This document shows, in pieces, positions 33,758 to 46,418 of a DNA stretch of 64,000 nt. This DNA comes from Siderastrea radians (Eukaryota; Cnidaria; Anthozoa; Scleractinia; Rhizangiidae): assembly GCA_964017195.1 (NCBI GenBank), contig OZ024890.1:69989376-70053375 (forward strand), read 5' to 3'. Numbering within the stretch: position 1 is the first letter of the stretch; each line of letters opens with the position of its first letter. Position numbers and translations under genes: made by a program. The notes below the pieces were generated by a model, which saw nothing but the letters and a program-made list of their open reading frames with translations, did no database searches and was not told where the DNA came from.

Positions 33758-33976
33758 ATGTTGTTACTTAAAATTCTGTTGTTTTTTAATTCTGTTTTTT
33801 GCAATTCAAACACGGTGTCTCGACTTTACTTCTCATATCTGTATCGTCGCCTGAAGGCCAATGAAATACACGATTCGAAGATCCTCAGCGGATCACTGAA
33901 TTACAACACGGTCAGCGTATCGGATTTCGCCCATTACAGTAATAACGTTTCCTATGCCCGGCCGTTAAAGCTGTGA
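33758..33976 (+). CDS. Candidate small secreted protein (72 codons)
   Basis: The open frame begins MLLLKILLFFNSVFC, which is hydrophobic and signal-peptide-like, followed by a polar, Tyr- and Ser-rich stretch without cysteines after the signal region. GC content rises in the second half compared with the flanks. There is no recognised family, no clear promoter and no splice evidence. It might instead be the 3' exon of a gene or a chance ORF. Confidence 0.3.
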   Translation: MLLLKILLFFNSVFCNSNTVSRLYFSYLYRRLKANEIHDSKILSGSLNYNTVSVSDFAHYSNNVSYARPLKL

Positions 33977-34857
33977 TCTGCCAAGAAATAGCTAAATATT
34001 TTTTATTTGTTTGTGCTATATTAAACAAAGTTGTATTTACGCATGCTCTTGATCACGGATAGGGAAAACAGCAACCTCAATATAAAAATATCCTGGTTTG
34101 TTTCTTTTGTGGTATGGGTATTATGTTACAGAGGAATTAAGGTATTGTTTTACTCCCGTTTACTGAAAATGATCTGGACAACGACTGTTGATGCATGAGA
34201 CACTAGTTTTGCTGTGTTAGCTCCAAATCAGTGTTTTTCTGGTTCAGGGTACCCCCTTATGGAAGACATTTAGGCACAGCCAAGAACGGCTAGTTCAAAA
34301 GCCATACCTGGAAATGGCTATCAAGTTTAGGACTGAAAATGGATATTAATTTCGGTTTCAGATAGCCATCGATTTAGATGTCAGGTCTAAAATGGGAAGT
34401 TATAGTTACAGTTACAAGTTATAGTTACAAGTTTTGGTCTGAAAATGGCCCGGATTAAAGAGGTGGCCAGTGTTTCTGCCGAAAGCCGAGGTAACAACAT
34501 TTCTTATGATCAGAAAACCAGAAGAGTCTCGAATGCATGTATACGGTCTAGGGAATGAAGTACACTGACCAGAGGGGCGCGTTTCTCCTCGAAAGATCCG
34601 TAAAGTTTTTGGGCCCAAAAAACCATTTGTAAAAATAAGAACCACTCGTGCTACAAAGCTGTTATTTTAACATGTCTTTAAAATAGGAAATGGTTGACTT
34701 CAGTTAGCAGATCTCATGCTAATAAAATCGTTGGTTTTCAAGATATATACGGTTTGAATTATCGTGCCCGAAATCGGCCTGAGTAGTTTCGGGGGTTTCG
34801 AGAAACGAACGCCAGTTCAGATACTCAGAAGCCACTGAGCGGTTTCTTTTGTGAGTT

Positions 34858-35066
34858 GTATTGAAACAAGATAGTTCCTGTGTATAAAGGAAGCGACAAC
34901 ATCCTGACAATACCTTCATGATATGAGTATCAGCGTGAGCAGGGCTGACTGAGAGTACAAAGGCGGTTTTCTTTATGATTGAATACTGAAACAAAATATC
35001 CCCTACGTGGAAAGAAAGCGACAACATCCTAACAATACCATCATGATAGGAGTATCAGTGTGACGG
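34858..35066. repeat. Imperfect direct repeat, two units 122 bp apart
   Basis: Units at about 34,858-34,942 and 34,982-35,066 share GCGACAACATCCT, ACAATACC and ATCATGATA/TTCATGATA followed by GAGTATCAG. The sequence is non-coding and otherwise featureless. Confidence 0.55.
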
Positions 35067-36187
35067 AAACGATATAGCAACACATGAGCATGTGCCTATA
35101 TGAAATGAACGTAACCGTTACATAGTGATCTGCAGGAATTTTTTCAAAACCATACATACTCGCAAACACCATGGCTGTTTCTTTATGTCTTGCTTGCCCA
35201 TTACGCACTTAATCAATTGCACCATTAAAAATTACCGTGTTATCAGTGTCGAAATTCGTCAATAGGCAATTAGAGTCTTTCGGGGCCCTCAAACGCCAGT
35301 GACAACAAGTGACGAGGAGACGTCTGTCTCCCCACCCACATTTTATGAACAAAAGCACGTTCTTGATGAGGATATTAAAATCGTGTGAATATTGCTAGTT
35401 TGTCCGTTAATAAAAAATATTCTGAACATGATAAAACTGTACCGGCCTTACAACTCATTTTGTTACAGTTTTAGCTCGAAATAGAAACGTCTTAAAATTC
35501 TGCAGTCTTGGCCAAACTCATTTTTCATTAATTATTTTCCTGCACTTTACAGTGTCAAATTTGTTCTTGCGGCTCTACAATTTCTTTAACGCTGAATTGA
35601 AAATTTAACTCCATTAACAAGTGTAATATACGGGTGCGAATTTAAAACTCCTTTTTGCTATTAACAGTTGAAATAAATTATCAGCTCCCAGCTCATGCAA
35701 GGCGTGAGATCATATTTCAAGCGTATACTTCAATCAGTCTCTTTCTTTCCTATTTTTCCAATACATAATTTATAATTATAATTGCATAATTTGTACATTT
35801 CCGCTCGCGCACAGGCACTGTTCGTAAGTTAGTTCAGACGCCAAACCGGCTCCACTAGTCTTCAAGGTTGCGACTGAATTATATATCATATAGTTATTCT
35901 TTCGTTTCCCAGGACCGTAACTATTCATACAAGAGTGTATCTTTCGTTGTGTTCAAGTTATCCCAGTTTTCTTTGGATTGACCACTTTTCGCCCTCTCCG
36001 CTGAGGTCTTGTATTTTATGCATAAATTACACTAATTTATGATATTGAAAGCCGCCCTGTGATTCGCCACTATTCGCTAGGAAATTGCTCGCTTTTCAGT
36101 TAACAGACAATTATTGTCTTCAGGTGGCTCCGTAATTTCTCGAGTTACTCCAAGAAATGGGAGTAACGAGTAGTTTGTCCAACATTT

Positions 36188-36424
36188 TTAGTTCACGAAG
36201 GAGCAGTTATCAACGCCGTACTCAGATGTCGTGACCGAGACTCGCCTTGTTGTCACGCCATCTTCGGTTGCACCAACAGGCATCTTGACAAATAATGCCT
36301 GCACGCCTGAGTTCACCCAAATGTCAGCCGTTATTAATCCGCCAAAAAAACAACCGTTACGGCCGTCAACAAAAGAGCTCTTGATCATTGACGTATCCGA
36401 TTGGGGAGCAAACCCGTTGTACAA
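36188..36424 (-). CDS. Probable terminal coding exon, unknown family
   Basis: A frame of 78 codons ending DNCSFVN-stop, with internal segments FVDGRNGCFFGGL, DIWVNSG and FVKMPVGAT. GC content is clearly higher than the surrounding sequence, and codon choice is mixed as in real coding DNA. The acceptor is not obvious: a stop lies two codons upstream of TTG TAC AAC, so the exon should start near 36,424. A candidate promoter is at 37,205-37,212, with a possible 5' exon ending at donor TTGGTG|GTAGGT (37,105). A 34-codon open stretch at about 36,664-36,565 (AEWWCLEWFF) might be an intermediate exon. The family is not recognised. Confidence 0.45.
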   Translation of the reverse strand: MYNGFAPQSDTSMIKSSFVDGRNGCFFGGLITADIWVNSGVQALFVKMPVGATEDGVTTRRVSVTTSEYGVDNCSFVN

Positions 36425-37204
36425 CTTTCAGTAACTACCCACAACTGACAAAAATGGTCTGTTTCATGCTCTCATATTTTGAAAAAAAAGGCAGTGAATG
36501 TTTAACAGAAACAACCTAGTTTGAAAATCTAATTTCCATCATGGGCTGAAAATTTTGGTTTTCACGTCCCTGGTTCTTTGAGCGCTGCTATATCTGAACG
36601 CAACAAGAAGAACCACTCAAGACACCACCACTCGGCTGAAAAAATGTCGCTCTGAGCGCTGGTTTTCTAAAATACAAATTTAAGAAAGACGGTATAGCTA
36701 TTGCAGAACATAGATTGCGCGCACTACTCGGTTGTGACCGACGGCACTGAAAGTTCGTATCCGTGCATTTTCATAAGAAGTGCTTAAATTTCTTCTCAGC
36801 CACTGTCAATATATCCCTCAAAATCAAACAGACTTACAAAACAGTTTACATGGATTACTTGTTAGTGCTAACATAAAATTAAAAGGAAAGTATCTGATTT
36901 GACTTGCAAGTGTTGACCGGGAAATATTTTAAGCTAGCTGACAGTCGATCAAGAATTCGATAAAATTCTAACGTTTCGAGCTTTTCGTTTCCCAGTATTC
37001 TTACAATGTTATTAATCAACAACGAATTACTTGCAGCCCTTAAGTTAAAAAGGATCTAGAGCACGTCAGGCTAAATAACATCCAGTGCGGACTACGAAAC
37101 CTACCACCAAAATTGAGCGCTTGGAGACTTTATAACCAAGTTGAATACTATGCTGGACCCTCGGCGTGCCGTCAGAAATTGATTCAAAACAGTGTTTTCC
37201 CGGC

Positions 37205-37212
37205 TTTTTATA
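37205..37212 (-). promoter_or_regulatory. Candidate TATA box on the minus strand
   Basis: GAGTATAAAAAGCCGGG on the minus strand, with a second TATAAAA at about 37,261-37,267. A good splice donor lies about 100 bases downstream at 37,105/37,104. It could drive the exon at 36,424-36,188. The link is inference. Confidence 0.3.
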
Positions 37213-37387
37213 CTCGTTTATAATTGCTATGGCCACTCAAGCAAAAACTCAACTCAGCCGTTTTATATCTGATCCCACGCCATCAATTATTAAGTGTCAT
37301 GTGACCACAGATGCACTTTTGTTTACAGAGAGCGTTGTGGAGGCTGAATTTTATCTTGCCGTTGAGAAGGTTGAACGTTACCCTTGA

Positions 37388-40040
37388 TACGGTCGAATTG
37401 AATTTTTAAATTCGTGAAATTATCAAATCCGACTCGACAGACATTAATTGAGTTGGGAAGTTTTTTAATTTATTTATTTCATCATATGCATATGGCCAAT
37501 TATGATAGAACTGAAGCACAAAAAACGGGAAAAAAAGGGTAAAACTTGCTATTTTACTTGTTAAAACCCCTGATTTAGGCTGACCTATTAAAACCTACAC
37601 AAATCCTCCATACATTTGTTCAAAATTTTATTTCTAATTAATTTCATAGTCAAGCTGCCAACTTTTTAAAGTAACGGAACCGTCTACAGGCTATTTTGAA
37701 GTTGTTTTTCAGGCAGACTCGGGAACAAAAGAATACACAATAAGCAACACTTAAACCAACCATGCAAACAATAACGGTGTTAATATATTAATGCTAATAT
37801 TGTGGTTAGGAGTTTGAAGTGCAATGAAAGTATTTCGAGATCAAGGTCCAGTTGAACCTCAGATAAAATCCCGTTGACGTTATTTTATTGTGTTAGAAGA
37901 CGTTAAAAATTTGCAATTATAATGGCTGATTTAAAAAATAAGTTTAAACTGGGCGGAAAGTATACTAACAGTTTAACTTTCCATCGGTATGGCGCGCTGC
38001 ACGTTGAGACGGTTGGTAATATATACTAGACGATGATTGATGAATATGGCAATTTTCACTGCAACATGGCTATAGGTTATTGTGTAATAAGCCACATTAC
38101 AGTGGGAGAAAACAAGATAACGGTAATATAATTAACATTGATCTTCATATGCTTCACTTTAATGAAAAAACGTTTAAATACTCAAATCACTTGTAAATCC
38201 AGACCATGGACGAGAAAGTCTTATCTATTCTATGCCAAGGTCTAACAGACATCGACCACAAATTTTAAGTTGCTTCATGGATTACAAGCCTGACTCGTCC
38301 CCTTTTGTCTCTCCTTTGGGAGGCGTGTGGAAAAGGATACCCTGGGTACCGAAGGTTTTGATAGGAAAAGGAGCGCGAGGAGTGATGTGAAGGAAGACGA
38401 GGGAAGGACCCCGGAGGGGGGGGGGACTTAAGGGAAGTTTGAGTGGGGGTGTGCCGCCGAGGCCTTCAAACCCTGACCCTGTCTGAGACAAGAGACCTTC
38501 ATATTTTGCTTGTGTTCTGCGTTTTTTGTCTGCCTTGATTTTCATTTCCCATACAGAAAGTTTTTTTTTTATATAAATGACATCATGGAATGAGATATGA
38601 AAAAAAAATTGCTGGTACCCACATGTAGGGTTGGTCCAAGGCTTCCAGTCCAGAAAGACACCCTGTTCGAAACACTAAAGACACCCTGTTCAAGACGCTA
38701 AATAGTGGAATTGTATACCTAAGTTAAGTTAAGACGCAAGACACTGAAAAACTATACCCCCCGGGGGGGAAGTACATATGATACGACCCTAATACAATCT
38801 ACTAACTACTGAAAGGACTGGCAACTGCTTCGACGAATATAATAATGAGGTAGATAAGCCCCGCGCCGAGGCGACCCATGCAATGCAATGCCAAACCTTG
38901 CATTCACGATTCCGATTGCCAGATACCGGTGTGTAATTGTGGACTCCAACAACAACAACAACAAGTAGCTTCAGTTGCATGAACGTAAATACCTGGTGCC
39001 TACACTGTTTGAAAAGCACAAATCTTAAATACAAAATTAAATCTTAACTATAAAAATTAATTCACCTCGGTTAGGATTGGTAGCAATTTTCTACGTAAAT
39101 GAAATGAATTTGATCATTCAGTTCCATATTTATCTCCTCTCACATGTCCATCTTGTAAGATCTAAGTAACTAGCGAGAGTGAATTCGTCTTCAGAAGGTA
39201 TTGTAATGATTGAGCTTTTTGTTTTATGTAATCAACTTTATGTTTGACTTTGTTGTCATCTAATAGACGAGGATCAAAATTAGTCATATTTTATTTTCAT
39301 AAGAATACAATGAAAACTCTTTTACCATTGGAATGGAGGTCTACATGTATAGACATTAAGAGCCATTTTCTGAGAATATCGAGAATCGAAAGACACTCAC
39401 GAAAAATCGAATTTTTTTTTATTTTGCCAAAACATCCCTTTGGGTAAGCTAATTCAAGAAAAAATAATACAAAGTTCCAACGAGTTATTTAACGGACGAA
39501 AATTTAAAAAGGTCGAAAAATGCATAAAATGGCGGTTTTGGGGTCTCTAAACGGGTCAAATTCTCACTCAACTTTAGGAAGCCGGTGAGAGCGTAAAAAA
39601 GATTCTTTTAAAACGAAACAAACCATGAACATTATATAACCTTTGTACTTTAAAACTGTGTAATAAATTTGTCAATGTTTGGTTTCAATCATTTTCAAGC
39701 GGCGTTCTTATCGAGCCGCTCTTAACCTCGTTTATCACAAGGTAAAATGAAGGCCAACTTCGGCCGCGTAAAACGGCATCTGGTATGTACCATTCAACGA
39801 TTAAGACCACACAGAAAGAAAGCTCTGTCATTGTACTTTTAACCAGGAAAGTTACAGCTTTGGGAATTAAATACTTCCCCGTCAGTAAATTTTTACTGTT
39901 TAGTGATCTGAGCGGGTAGAATTATATGCAAATTACATATGTAATTCCTGGAATACTGCTAACAATTACAAAGGTCGTTAAAGATAGGCTTACCATTAGT
40001 TACACATGAATGCACAATGTTTTTCCTGATCTTTAAAAGA
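37388..40040. other. Intergenic, repeat fragments only
   Basis: No exon was supported. It contains G-rich tracts (about 38,410-38,430 and 38,759-38,769) and, at about 39,355-39,520, a segment that recurs in inverted orientation at about 42,800-42,895 (GAGCCATTTTCTGAGAATAT, then CGAAAGACACTCACGAAAAA, and GGACGAAAATTTAAAAAGGT). Confidence 0.5.
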
Positions 40041-40057
40041 AGGTTCTGCTTTCTTGA

Positions 40058-40735
40058 GTGGTGCTGAGTCTTATTATGTTAAAACAAAGCAGATTTTTAA
40101 CGGCATTGCAACAAGACAGGAATCCACTCATTCAACTGAACCAAGATAACATCGAAAACAGTGTGAAACAGATAGCTTGTGAAACAGATAGCTTGAAACA
40201 CAAGATAGCTTGTGCCATTGGTGCAATTAAACGAATTCGGCATCTCACTCCATTTAATATTTTAATCAAAGTTTATAATAGCCTTATTCAACCACAATTT
40301 GATTATTGCAACGTAGTGTGGGGAAGCTGTAACAAGGGCCTTGCTGAAAAACTGCAAAGGCTTCAAAACCACGCAGCTCGTACCCTAATGTCTGCGAGCT
40401 ATGATAGTAATTTAGATGATTTGTTCCGGACACTGGGGTGGCGAAGACTCTATTATCAAAGATTGGAACAGAAGTCTATCTTAATGTATAAAACATTACA
40501 TGGTATGACTCCTGATTATCTGAGATCAAGATTCGTATATCGTGACGATGTTAGTGCTTATCGTTTAAGGAATACCGAAAACAAATTAGTTCTTCCACAA
40601 CCTCGAACTGATTATCTCAAAAAAAGTTTTTCGTACAGCGGAGCTCAGTTGTGGAACAACTTACCTGTAGACCTAAGACAAGCATCTTCACTGGCCGATT
40701 TCAAATCTAAATTAAGTCGGCACAGTTTAAAGTAA
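40058..40735 (+). mobile_element. Non-LTR retrotransposon reverse transcriptase, C-terminal remnant
   Basis: 225 open codons corresponding to the thumb and C-terminal region of a CR1/Jockey-like LINE reverse transcriptase. Recognisable segments are FNILIKVYNSLIQPQFDYCN, WGSCNKG, LQRLQNHAARTL, LGWRRLYYQR, MYKTLHGMTPDYL, YSGAQLWNNLP and FKSKL. The polymerase core and endonuclease are missing, as expected from 5' truncation during insertion. The 3' region reaches a (TTATC)n-like tail at about 40,900-40,930, typical of microsatellite-tailed LINEs. The frame has no internal stops, so the insertion is fairly young. Confidence 0.9.
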
Positions 40736-40857
40736 TATCTAAATTTTACATGTAAGTGAATTTTAGACACGGCCTCCATGAAAAGCAGACTTTTCTTTTG
40801 TTATTTTGAATTTGTTGTTATTAAATTTTTGTAGTTAGTTAGATAGGTAGATAGTCC

Positions 40858-40897
<40 letters not shown>

Positions 40898-40909
<12 letters not shown>

Positions 40910-40930
40910 TTATCTCTTATCTTATCTTAA
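40898..40930 (+). repeat. (TTATC)n tail of the LINE remnant
   Basis: GTTATCTTATCTTATC followed by CTTATCTTATCTTA, directly after the AATAAAG of the LINE 3' end. Confidence 0.75.
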
Positions 40931-40934
40931 ACAA

Positions 40935-42095
40935 CGTATTATGCCGCCTACCTTGCCAACCAAAAAAGCAACGATACAATAGAAAAACATTCCAAACTGT
41001 AAACAAACGAATTTTCAGTATCCTGATTGAGCGAAGATAATTTAAACTCATCGCGTAGAGGAATAAGCGGAAAGACAGGTGACCTCTGTACTGACCTGCA
41101 CGTGTCACACCACACTGACAGAGAGAGTCACGTATTCGAGTTCTGCCACGTGATTTGAGATATAAATACAGGAATAAAAACTTGGTGGGAAATTAAAAGA
41201 AAAAAAAAACTTGCAACAGGTAGCCAGTACATTCAGTTGTTGGATTACGCGTTAGCCTCCACAAAGGAGTTTTTACGGTCACGACTCTTTCTACAAAGTG
41301 CGGTAATTTTGCAATGTACGTATATTACAGTAAGTTTTGTTCAGGGTGTGTTGTACTGATATATGGCGTGAAGTAGTTTTTCCGCACTTCTGAAGAGGGT
41401 TACTGCCTGTGGATTAAGCAGTGATTACCCAGGCCACGTTGAAGTTGTTTCCCTAAAAGAATGCACAAGAGACATCTCGCAGCATCTTTAATTGCGACCA
41501 AGTGCAGATAAAGCGGTTGACAGTGAATTCAAGCTTTTTTTTTAATAGCCCGAGCAGATAATGTTATTACATTTTGTTCTTTAATTACTGTGTTCCATAA
41601 TTTTGGCCACAGATACTTCGTGGCACTCGGCGTTCCTTAATCTACAATCCTGGACGGAATAACATGGAACAGAAACCCCCTTACCCCTCCAAAATCAATG
41701 TTGAAGTGACACGAAGAGGAAAACGCGCCATTTTGCATCCTTAATTTGGGGGGGAGGGGTGGTCTGAGTGTTCCATTTAAAAAGTCGGAGATTGTAGATT
41801 CTGGAGAGTCGTGCCACTCCGGGGGGGGGGCGGGGGGGGCGGAGGAAGAAGGAGGGCTTTTGATCAATGTTTGGGTGCGGGGTGACGCTGCGGGCTTGAC
41901 ACCCTGACCATGTTTAGAAAAGCGGAATGGAATGTCGATCGTACTAACCCTACCCGGTTGGGGAAGATGCGCATAAAATTATATACCATGTTTAGGGACA
42001 GAGACCAAAAACCGTATCCTGTCCAGCGGCACACCCCAGTATAGTCCAGATAAGGGGGTAACCCTCCCTTCCGGCCGGGGGGGGGAGGTGGTGCC
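40935..42095. other. Intergenic, G-rich tracts, no gene
   Basis: Contains long G runs (about 41,821-41,839 and 42,078-42,086). Proline-rich ORFs on the minus strand arise from these runs and are not taken as genes. Confidence 0.5.
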
Positions 42096-42096
42096 G

Positions 42097-42785
42097 TGTT
42101 TAGCACGACGATAGCACGGTATGTTTTCAGACGCCGAAAATTCAACTTCAGTGCAATCTTCCTTGGTAGCAGTTCGAGCGAGCGAGACGCGGAAGCCACG
42201 CGGGCCCATGGGTGAACTCGCCCACATGATACCTTTTCTCACTTTGCCATTTTAGCTTGCACTTTTTTGGTTTTTGCTTCATGAGGTTGAAAGGTTAGAG
42301 TTCATAGTATATTTATCTTTGATTTTTGTTGTTTCGGCATATTTTTTTTTTCAGTAGAAGAGTCTCACCTGTCACTGACAATATGTCCTTGCCACAGAGC
42401 GGAGTTTGGTATTCGCTGGAGTTACTCTACAGTGAGATGAACTATTCCTCCTGAAATAACCGCGCATAAAACAGCCACAGCTGTGGCGAGGACATATTGT
42501 TAATGACAGGTGAGGCTCTTCTACTGAAAAGAAAAATATGCCTAAATAACCAAAAATCAAAGATAAATATACTTTCAACTCGAAGCTTCCAACCTCAAGA
42601 CGCAAAGGAACCAAAGAAGCGCAAGTTAAAATAGCAAAGCGAGAAAAGGTATCAAGTGGGCGAGTTCTCACATGGGCCCGCGTGGCTTCCGCGTCTCGCT
42701 TTCTCAAACTTCTGCCAAGGAAGATTACATCAGGGGAAGTTCAATAATCACATCGTGCTATCATCGATGAATATTGTGCTACAGT
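42097..42785. mobile_element. Large foldback element (about 690 bp)
   Basis: The left arm (strong from 42,139 to about 42,400) and right arm (about 42,485-42,740) are inverted copies. Paired blocks include GCGAGACGCGGAAGCCACGC, ATCAAAGATAAATATACT on the right with its complement on the left, and CAGTAGAAGAGTCTCACCTG with CAGGTGAGGCTCTTCTACTG. The weaker outermost part pairs GATAGCACG with CGTGCTATC. The central loop is about 85 bp. No transposase and no clear target duplication were seen. Confidence 0.8.
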
Positions 42786-42799
42786 TGAGCGAGGTAAGG

Positions 42800-45700
42800 C
42801 TAAGGACGAAAATTTAAAAAGGTCGATTTTTTTATTCGATTTTTCGTGAGTGTCTTTCGATTCTCGATATTCTCAGAAAATGGCTCTTAAAAGGATCTCC
42901 TAATTTCAACTCTGCAGCAGTCTTTGTCACATAACTGACTTCTACATAGAGTTTGCAAAATTGTAGGCAGGTTTTTTCAGTTGGGTGATTGTCCCAATTT
43001 CTGAAATTAGGTTTTACGTAAGATCCAAAAGTTTGCTGTTACTGGAGTCAAATTGGGGAAACCATCGTGTCAAAAATTTCGCAAGATTCCAGATCTCTGC
43101 CGTTTGCGGACATCTTTATAGGACTATCTTTTTTTACGTCCGTTTTCTTTGGTAAAAAAAGTTTTAGCTACTAAATAAAACCACAGCAGACGTGTAACTT
43201 TGCAAATACAACATGAACAATTAAGCTTGGCAACGAAAACATACAATAAATTGACTGTCGCATTTGGCATATGTAGCAAACATGAGAGAATATTAAATTA
43301 AGGTAAGCAAACGAAAAGATACGATAAATTGAAAGTGATTGTCACATTTGTCAAATGTAAAAAACAATATGAAAGAAAAATGTTGAAACTTGCAGGCGGT
43401 TTTCCTTCTTGAAAAAAACCAAATGTTCAGACAGGTCTTATGGCGGAGTGTCAAGAATTGCACAAATTTGACAAACTGAAAAAAAGTACAGTAAATCGAA
43501 AGACTGGCAAAAGAAAAACTTCAATGGCAAAAAAAGATTACCAATAAAGAGATGAAAGAGACTTTCATATTTGCTAAGTGTTGCAAACATAGTGAAAATT
43601 GCTTTTTTGATTACTGTTAATTTGCTGTTGTTGCAAGGACCATAGGGGGATATTCCTTTTTGAAAAAAACGCCACATTCAGTCCCAAAGAAACATGATGA
43701 CGAATGGCAAATTATCTCACATGGGACCAGCCGACTCTTGTAGGGCAATAATATTTGAAAGACGTTTTCGTTCTGTACCTCTGCTCTCAAAAAGTTTATA
43801 CTCCTTTGATGATGGCTTGCTCCATTTTTTGAGTTATTGTAAGTCCGCAAAGATAATAGTAAAGTTGACTATATAAAGAGTAAGAAAACTCAACTGCATA
43901 TGAAGAATGGAGTTAAATTTTCAGATTTAAAATAACCCCCAAAACGAATTTTTAACCTAAAATTCCCACTTTTGGATCGAGTTGGAATAACTTTAAGTTA
44001 CTGTGCGCTCGCTACTTGAATTTCAACACTTTTCCTTGAATGTAGCAAGTGATTGGCTTAAGATAATTTCTGTCAACAAATGTATCGTCTTTTTTCTAAA
44101 ATGTTGCCTCAATGACGGTTCTGTAGAGTGTAGCTCTTGATGAAGACCGCAATGCGCGCTTGTTGCATGAAACTGCGATTTCCTTAAACCAACATTTTAA
44201 CTATGCATTGTTTGTAACGTTTTTCATATTCAAATTCAAGTTCTTTTGATCAGTCTTTCGAGGTAAAGAGATCCGACTAAGTTTCATTGCCTTTAAGTGA
44301 TTCAAATAAAAAGGCTTCTGATTTTGGAACTGCCTGTCCTCCTCTCGAAACTAAAAATAATAATCTTGCTAAAAAAGTTCAAACTTAATGCAATTGTAAC
44401 AAAGTTTGTTAACATGCATGCTCAACTCCTGCACTTTTGAAAATATAAAAAGTCCAAAAAATGTGAGCTCGTAGTTGCAAAGAGTAAAATAATAAAATGC
44501 AGCTTTGATCATTTCGTAAATATTCCGGCACGCCAACTGGCAGTTTGTTAAAGGTATACTGCCATCAAAGGAAAGAAAAGAAGCGCGATCGTTGAAATCA
44601 ATTTTCTCACTAAGAAGATAAAAGAGGCAAAATCATTTTGATTATCTTGTAGGGTTATGGAATTTGTATAATTAACATGTATTAATCTTCCATAACACTT
44701 CAAACGATATAACATGATATTAGAGTTAGCGAAGTAAAGTTTGCCTTTACCTTGTGGTGTTCCTGATTACCTTGACTTATCTAGTGTCGATCACCTATAA
44801 TGTGAGGCTTTCGGAGTATTCAGGTCAGTTCTTTCTAATTGAACACTGAAGAGAATCTCGGAAACTTTTCGTTTAAGGTGGGTGATTTGCGCATGCTTTT
44901 GAAAAGAGTATTTAAAAACTAGTTTGGATAACGGGAAGTCGTTCTTGATTGAGAGCTCAGCTTCCATGGTTGCGGAAAGGTTTTTTGTGTACGAGCATAA
45001 TTTTGCGTACAGCAGACCATTATAAATAAAGATCAAGGTCTAAGTTTACTTCTCAGAATGTCGTTAAGATTTTGGGGACTGTTTTGATCAGATTTCCCTT
45101 TGTCCCAGTCGTATGGCACTCTGGATAGGTTTAATGTAATAAGATAAAGCCGGTTGGAAATCAGAGAAGTGTACAATCAGACGTTTGAATGTCACGGCGT
45201 TGCCACTCAGCCAGCAAGCTTGGTAAACGAAAAGATTAGATAAATTGAAAGAGTGTCACATTTAGTAAACAAGCTAAGTCAAATATGAGATAACTTTTAA
45301 TTAAGCTTGGCAAAGGGAAAGAATACATTAAATTGAAGGGATTGTCACACATAGTAAATGTAGCAAATAATACAAAACGAAAATTGTGAACATTGCTGTA
45401 ATTACTGTATCCTTTATAAAGATGTTGTTATGGTAACGGTAATAGTAATGTATAGCTCATTTTTCGTGAATTCAAGTAAATGCGCTGCTGCTGTGTCGGC
45501 TCAAGCTGTGTTTTATCCTTTTTCTTTCAATCTGCTCTTTCTAATTATGATCTCTGTTCGTTTTTCGGCTGAATTTTAAATTCCGAGTTGCAATTAGACA
45601 CTGTTATTCTACAGCACTATGTGATTCATTTCGTTCCGTGGGTCTTTTGATCTAAGCTAGCTGGAGTCAGGCTAGCATAAAGGACGTTTGCTAATTCCTG

Positions 45701-46418
45701 CCGTCCTGGAACACACCCTTAGTCCTCAGTTGCTTGAGAAAAACAGAGCGTTTTGAGGGGCCTTCCTCTTAAACGTCTGGCAACTTATTGAACCATACCT
45801 AACAGGCCACAGAATTCTTTAATGAACACTTGGATAATTAGCAGATCTCAGAGCCTGCTTGAACGAGCAAACTTTAATTTTACTTTGGGGTTGCTTTTTA
45901 ATGGGGCTTTCAAACTTGACTAGGCTTTCTTTTGCGCAATAAATGGGGCAAGTGTTCTGAAACTTTCAGTGGTTGTTCACTTAAATGAGTTCTTTAAAAG
46001 TTAAGTTTACTGAATAAACAGAGGGAAACGAAAAAAAAATGAGCGGGCAAGTCTTTGAAGATAATAAAGGAGATTTTGAGAGCAATTCCAAGAAGTTTTT
46101 TGGGGTGAATTTAGAAGCATAATGGGTGCGAACCTACGAACTCGTACATCATAACTAAATCAAAAAGTGTTTCCGTCGCCACGAAGTTATTTTTATGGGA
46201 CAGGGAAACAGGAAAAGTACAGTTAAAAAGACATCAACACAATAAGGGTACCTTACCTACGGCGAGTTCCACAGTGTACTCTGACTCGTCAGGGTATAAA
46301 TTTAAAAAAAATTGAGTCTGAATTTATTTCAAGCGTGTATAATCAACAACATTTTTAATATCCATAAATGAGATTTTGTGGCCACGTTTCTTTGATTCAA
46401 GTGATCTTAAGATGACCG
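42800..46418. other. Intergenic with dispersed short repeats, no gene recognised
   Basis: Two pairs of a roughly 75-90 bp unit occur, at about 43,221 and 43,296, and at about 45,215 and 45,301. They share AAGCTTGGCAAACGAAAAGA-like starts, ATAAATTGAAAG and TGTCACATTTG. No coding exon was supported between 42,900 and 46,400. Confidence 0.45.
46323..46328 (-). terminator. Polyadenylation signal for the 46,650-46,419 exon
   Basis: AATAAA on the minus strand (within TTGAAATAAATTC), about 90 bases beyond the stop codon of the adjacent exon. Confidence 0.45.

Noticed and set aside
37166..37387. 73-codon plus-strand ORF
   Set aside because: The composition looks coding, but the stretch overlaps a better candidate minus-strand TATA region and has no splice or family support. 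The evidence is insufficient either way.
38282..38545. 87-codon minus-strand ORF rich in Pro
   Set aside because: It runs across a G-rich low-complexity tract and has no supporting features.
41637..42242. Overlapping Pro/Arg-rich ORFs
   Set aside because: They are produced by G runs and the foldback arm and lack splice sites or family features.
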